A stretch of 64,000 nucleotides of DNA from CALODL01 sp942492115 (lineage in GTDB: Bacteria > Planctomycetota > Phycisphaerae > UBA1845 > CAIVHJ01). Under the pieces are notes generated by a model. That model saw only the letters and a program-made list of their open reading frames with translations. It made no database searches and was not told where the DNA came from. The stretch covers positions 1 through 64,000 of the forward strand of contig CALODL010000033.1 in NCBI GenBank assembly GCA_942492115.1, read 5' to 3'. Below, piece by piece: positions 62,982-64,000 of this stretch; position 1 is the first letter of the stretch; every line of letters starts with the position of its first letter. A program made the position numbers and the translations under genes.

Positions 62982-64000
62982 ATGAACAGGTTTTTGGGAT
63001 TCGTGATCTGCGGAATACTGCTGGCCGGCGTGCAGACGGCCTCCGCCCAGATCGTACGCATCGTACCGATCGTCGTTCAGACGCCGACGCCCGACGCGGC
63101 AGCACAGTCGCCGGGGGTTGCGCCGCCGGCCTCGGCGCCCCGTGTCGATGCGGCGGCGACGTTTTACGTCGAGATCTGGGCGACCAACGCCAACGCGCCG
63201 TTGGGTGGGTTGGCTTGTGTGCATGCAGATCTCTCGTACAACCGTACGGATTTGATCGATGCACTGCCGCCGATCCAGAACGGCCCCCTGTTCACAGTTA
63301 ACGGCGTTGCCGCCGGGTTCAACGACGGGCTCGGCCTGGTCGACGATGTGGGCGGATGCCAGCCCATTCCGCCAGTGGCAGCACTGGGCGTCGGTGAGTG
63401 GGCCATGGTCGAACGCATTGAAATGAATGCCGTGGGGATCGGTGGCCCGGTTACCGTGCAGGTGTCCGACGCAGCCAACCTCTTCGTCGGCACGTCGATC
63501 ATCGGCCAGTCCGTGAACGTCGACCCGGCTGATATCGAATTCTTGTCCAATGTGTTCTTCGTTGGCGACTGCACCGTCGATGGCGATTGTAACGATGGAC
63601 AGTTCTGTAACGGTGTCGAGACGTGTGTGGCCAACTCGTGCGTCGCCGGGACCGTCGTCAACTGCGACGACGGGATCGGTTGTACCGATGACAGCTGCGA
63701 CGAAGTGGGAGACGCGTGTGTCAACGCGACCAACGATGCACTGTGCGACAATGGCGATTTCTGTGATGGTGTCGAAACCTGCGATGCCGCACTGGATTGC
63801 CAGGCAGGGGCGGCTCCTGATTGTGATGACGGTGTTGGCTGCACGGCAGACACGTGTGACGAGGGCGCCGACACCTGCGTCAATACGCCGATCGACATCA
63901 CCTGCGACAACGGCATTTTCTGTGATGGTGTCGAGACGTGCGATCCAACGCTCGATTGCCAGCCTGGTGGTGGCTTCCCGTGTGACGATGGGGTCGGCTG
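62982..64000 (+). CDS. Secreted Cys-rich repeat protein, N-terminal part (runs off right edge)
   Basis: An open frame from ATG 62982 (GAGGG upstream) continues past the window end; 339 residues are visible. Signal peptide 'MNRFLGFVICGILLAGVQTA' ending SA. Residues 23-195 closely match the N-terminal beta module of the preceding gene ('IVRIVPIVVQTPTP', 'FYVEIWATNANAPLGGLACV', 'VGGCQPIPP', 'GTSIIGQSVNVDPADIEFLS'). Cys-rich units then begin ('CNDGQFCNGVETCVANSC', 'CDNGDFCDGVETCDAALDC'), all with eight cysteines so far. It is clearly a tandem paralog of 58863-62945 and probably in the same operon. Confidence 0.9.
   Translation, partial: MNRFLGFVICGILLAGVQTASAQIVRIVPIVVQTPTPDAAAQSPGVAPPASAPRVDAAATFYVEIWATNANAPLGGLACVHADLSYNRTDLIDALPPIQNGPLFTVNGVAAGFNDGLGLVDDVGGCQPIPPVAALGVGEWAMVERIEMNAVGIGGPVTVQVSDAANLFVGTSIIGQSVNVDPADIEFLSNVFFVGDCTVDGDCNDGQFCNGVETCVANSCVAGTVVNCDDGIGCTDDSCDEVGDACVNATNDALCDNGDFCDGVETCDAALDCQAGAAPDCDDGVGCTADTCDEGADTCVNTPIDITCDNGIFCDGVETCDPTLDCQPGGGFPCDDGVG

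Noticed and set aside
38173..64000. PEP-CTERM or LPXTG sorting signals on the giant proteins
   Set aside because: C-termini lack a hydrophobic helix and any LPxTG or PEP motif; only short basic tails are present.

Overview
The window is GC-rich bacterial DNA dominated by large secreted proteins. It looks like Planctomycetota, probably a Phycisphaerae-like lineage. This is an inference from gene content: an ECF sigma factor overlapping a membrane Ser/Thr kinase, a DUF1570-like gluzincin, 'GACC'-type cysteine-rich repeats, 'DCNGNGxPDxCE' loops, and dockerin-like ends of the type 'DGVCDGNDAFHALNAF'. No rRNA, tRNA, CRISPR array, IS element or phage gene was recognised.

Region by region. (1) 0-11.4 kb: a truncated surface-repeat protein at the left edge, an M13 metallopeptidase lipoprotein, two small hypotheticals, a Cys-rich dockerin-type secreted protein, and a 1620-residue mosaic (BACON-like modules, sugar-dehydrogenase-like propeller, kelch). 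(2) 11.7-22.6 kb: mostly housekeeping or accessory enzymes. These are a class IV aminotransferase paired with a P-loop sulfotransferase, a membrane protein flanked by palindromic repeats, two overlapping cupins, a solute-binding lipoprotein, a CehA-like PHP metallohydrolase and a GH20 hexosaminidase (both with PA14-like tails), and MsrA. (3) 22.7-37.8 kb: a TSP3-repeat/dockerin-like secreted protein, a DUF1570-like peptidase, an alpha/beta hydrolase, the ECF sigma-kinase pair (the sigma gene carries a frameshift), a pair of related TetR-C-like proteins, a sortilin/BNR propeller protein, and a class V aminotransferase-fold enzyme. (4) 38.1-64 kb: an array of at least six giant secreted cysteine-rich proteins in one orientation. 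One, read across a single-base frameshift, would be about 3,870 residues with about 60 cysteine-rich units. The array runs off the right edge.

The array is the most interesting part. Its proteins share a small module set: an 'FYVELWA' beta-sandwich-like module (cohesin-like in style), 8-Cys tandem units made of two 4-Cys halves, dockerin-like paired Ca-binding loops, and short basic C-terminal tails. In the tandem units the first and fourth cysteines of the second half are lost together, never singly, which points to a specific disulfide. Two array genes have clear sigma70-like promoters with the same 18-bp spacer and the same TATAGT box. Three genes (sigma factor, 38.2-kb gene, 47.2-kb gene) each need removal of exactly one base to restore the reading frame. 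This is either assembly error or a real feature and should be resolved first.
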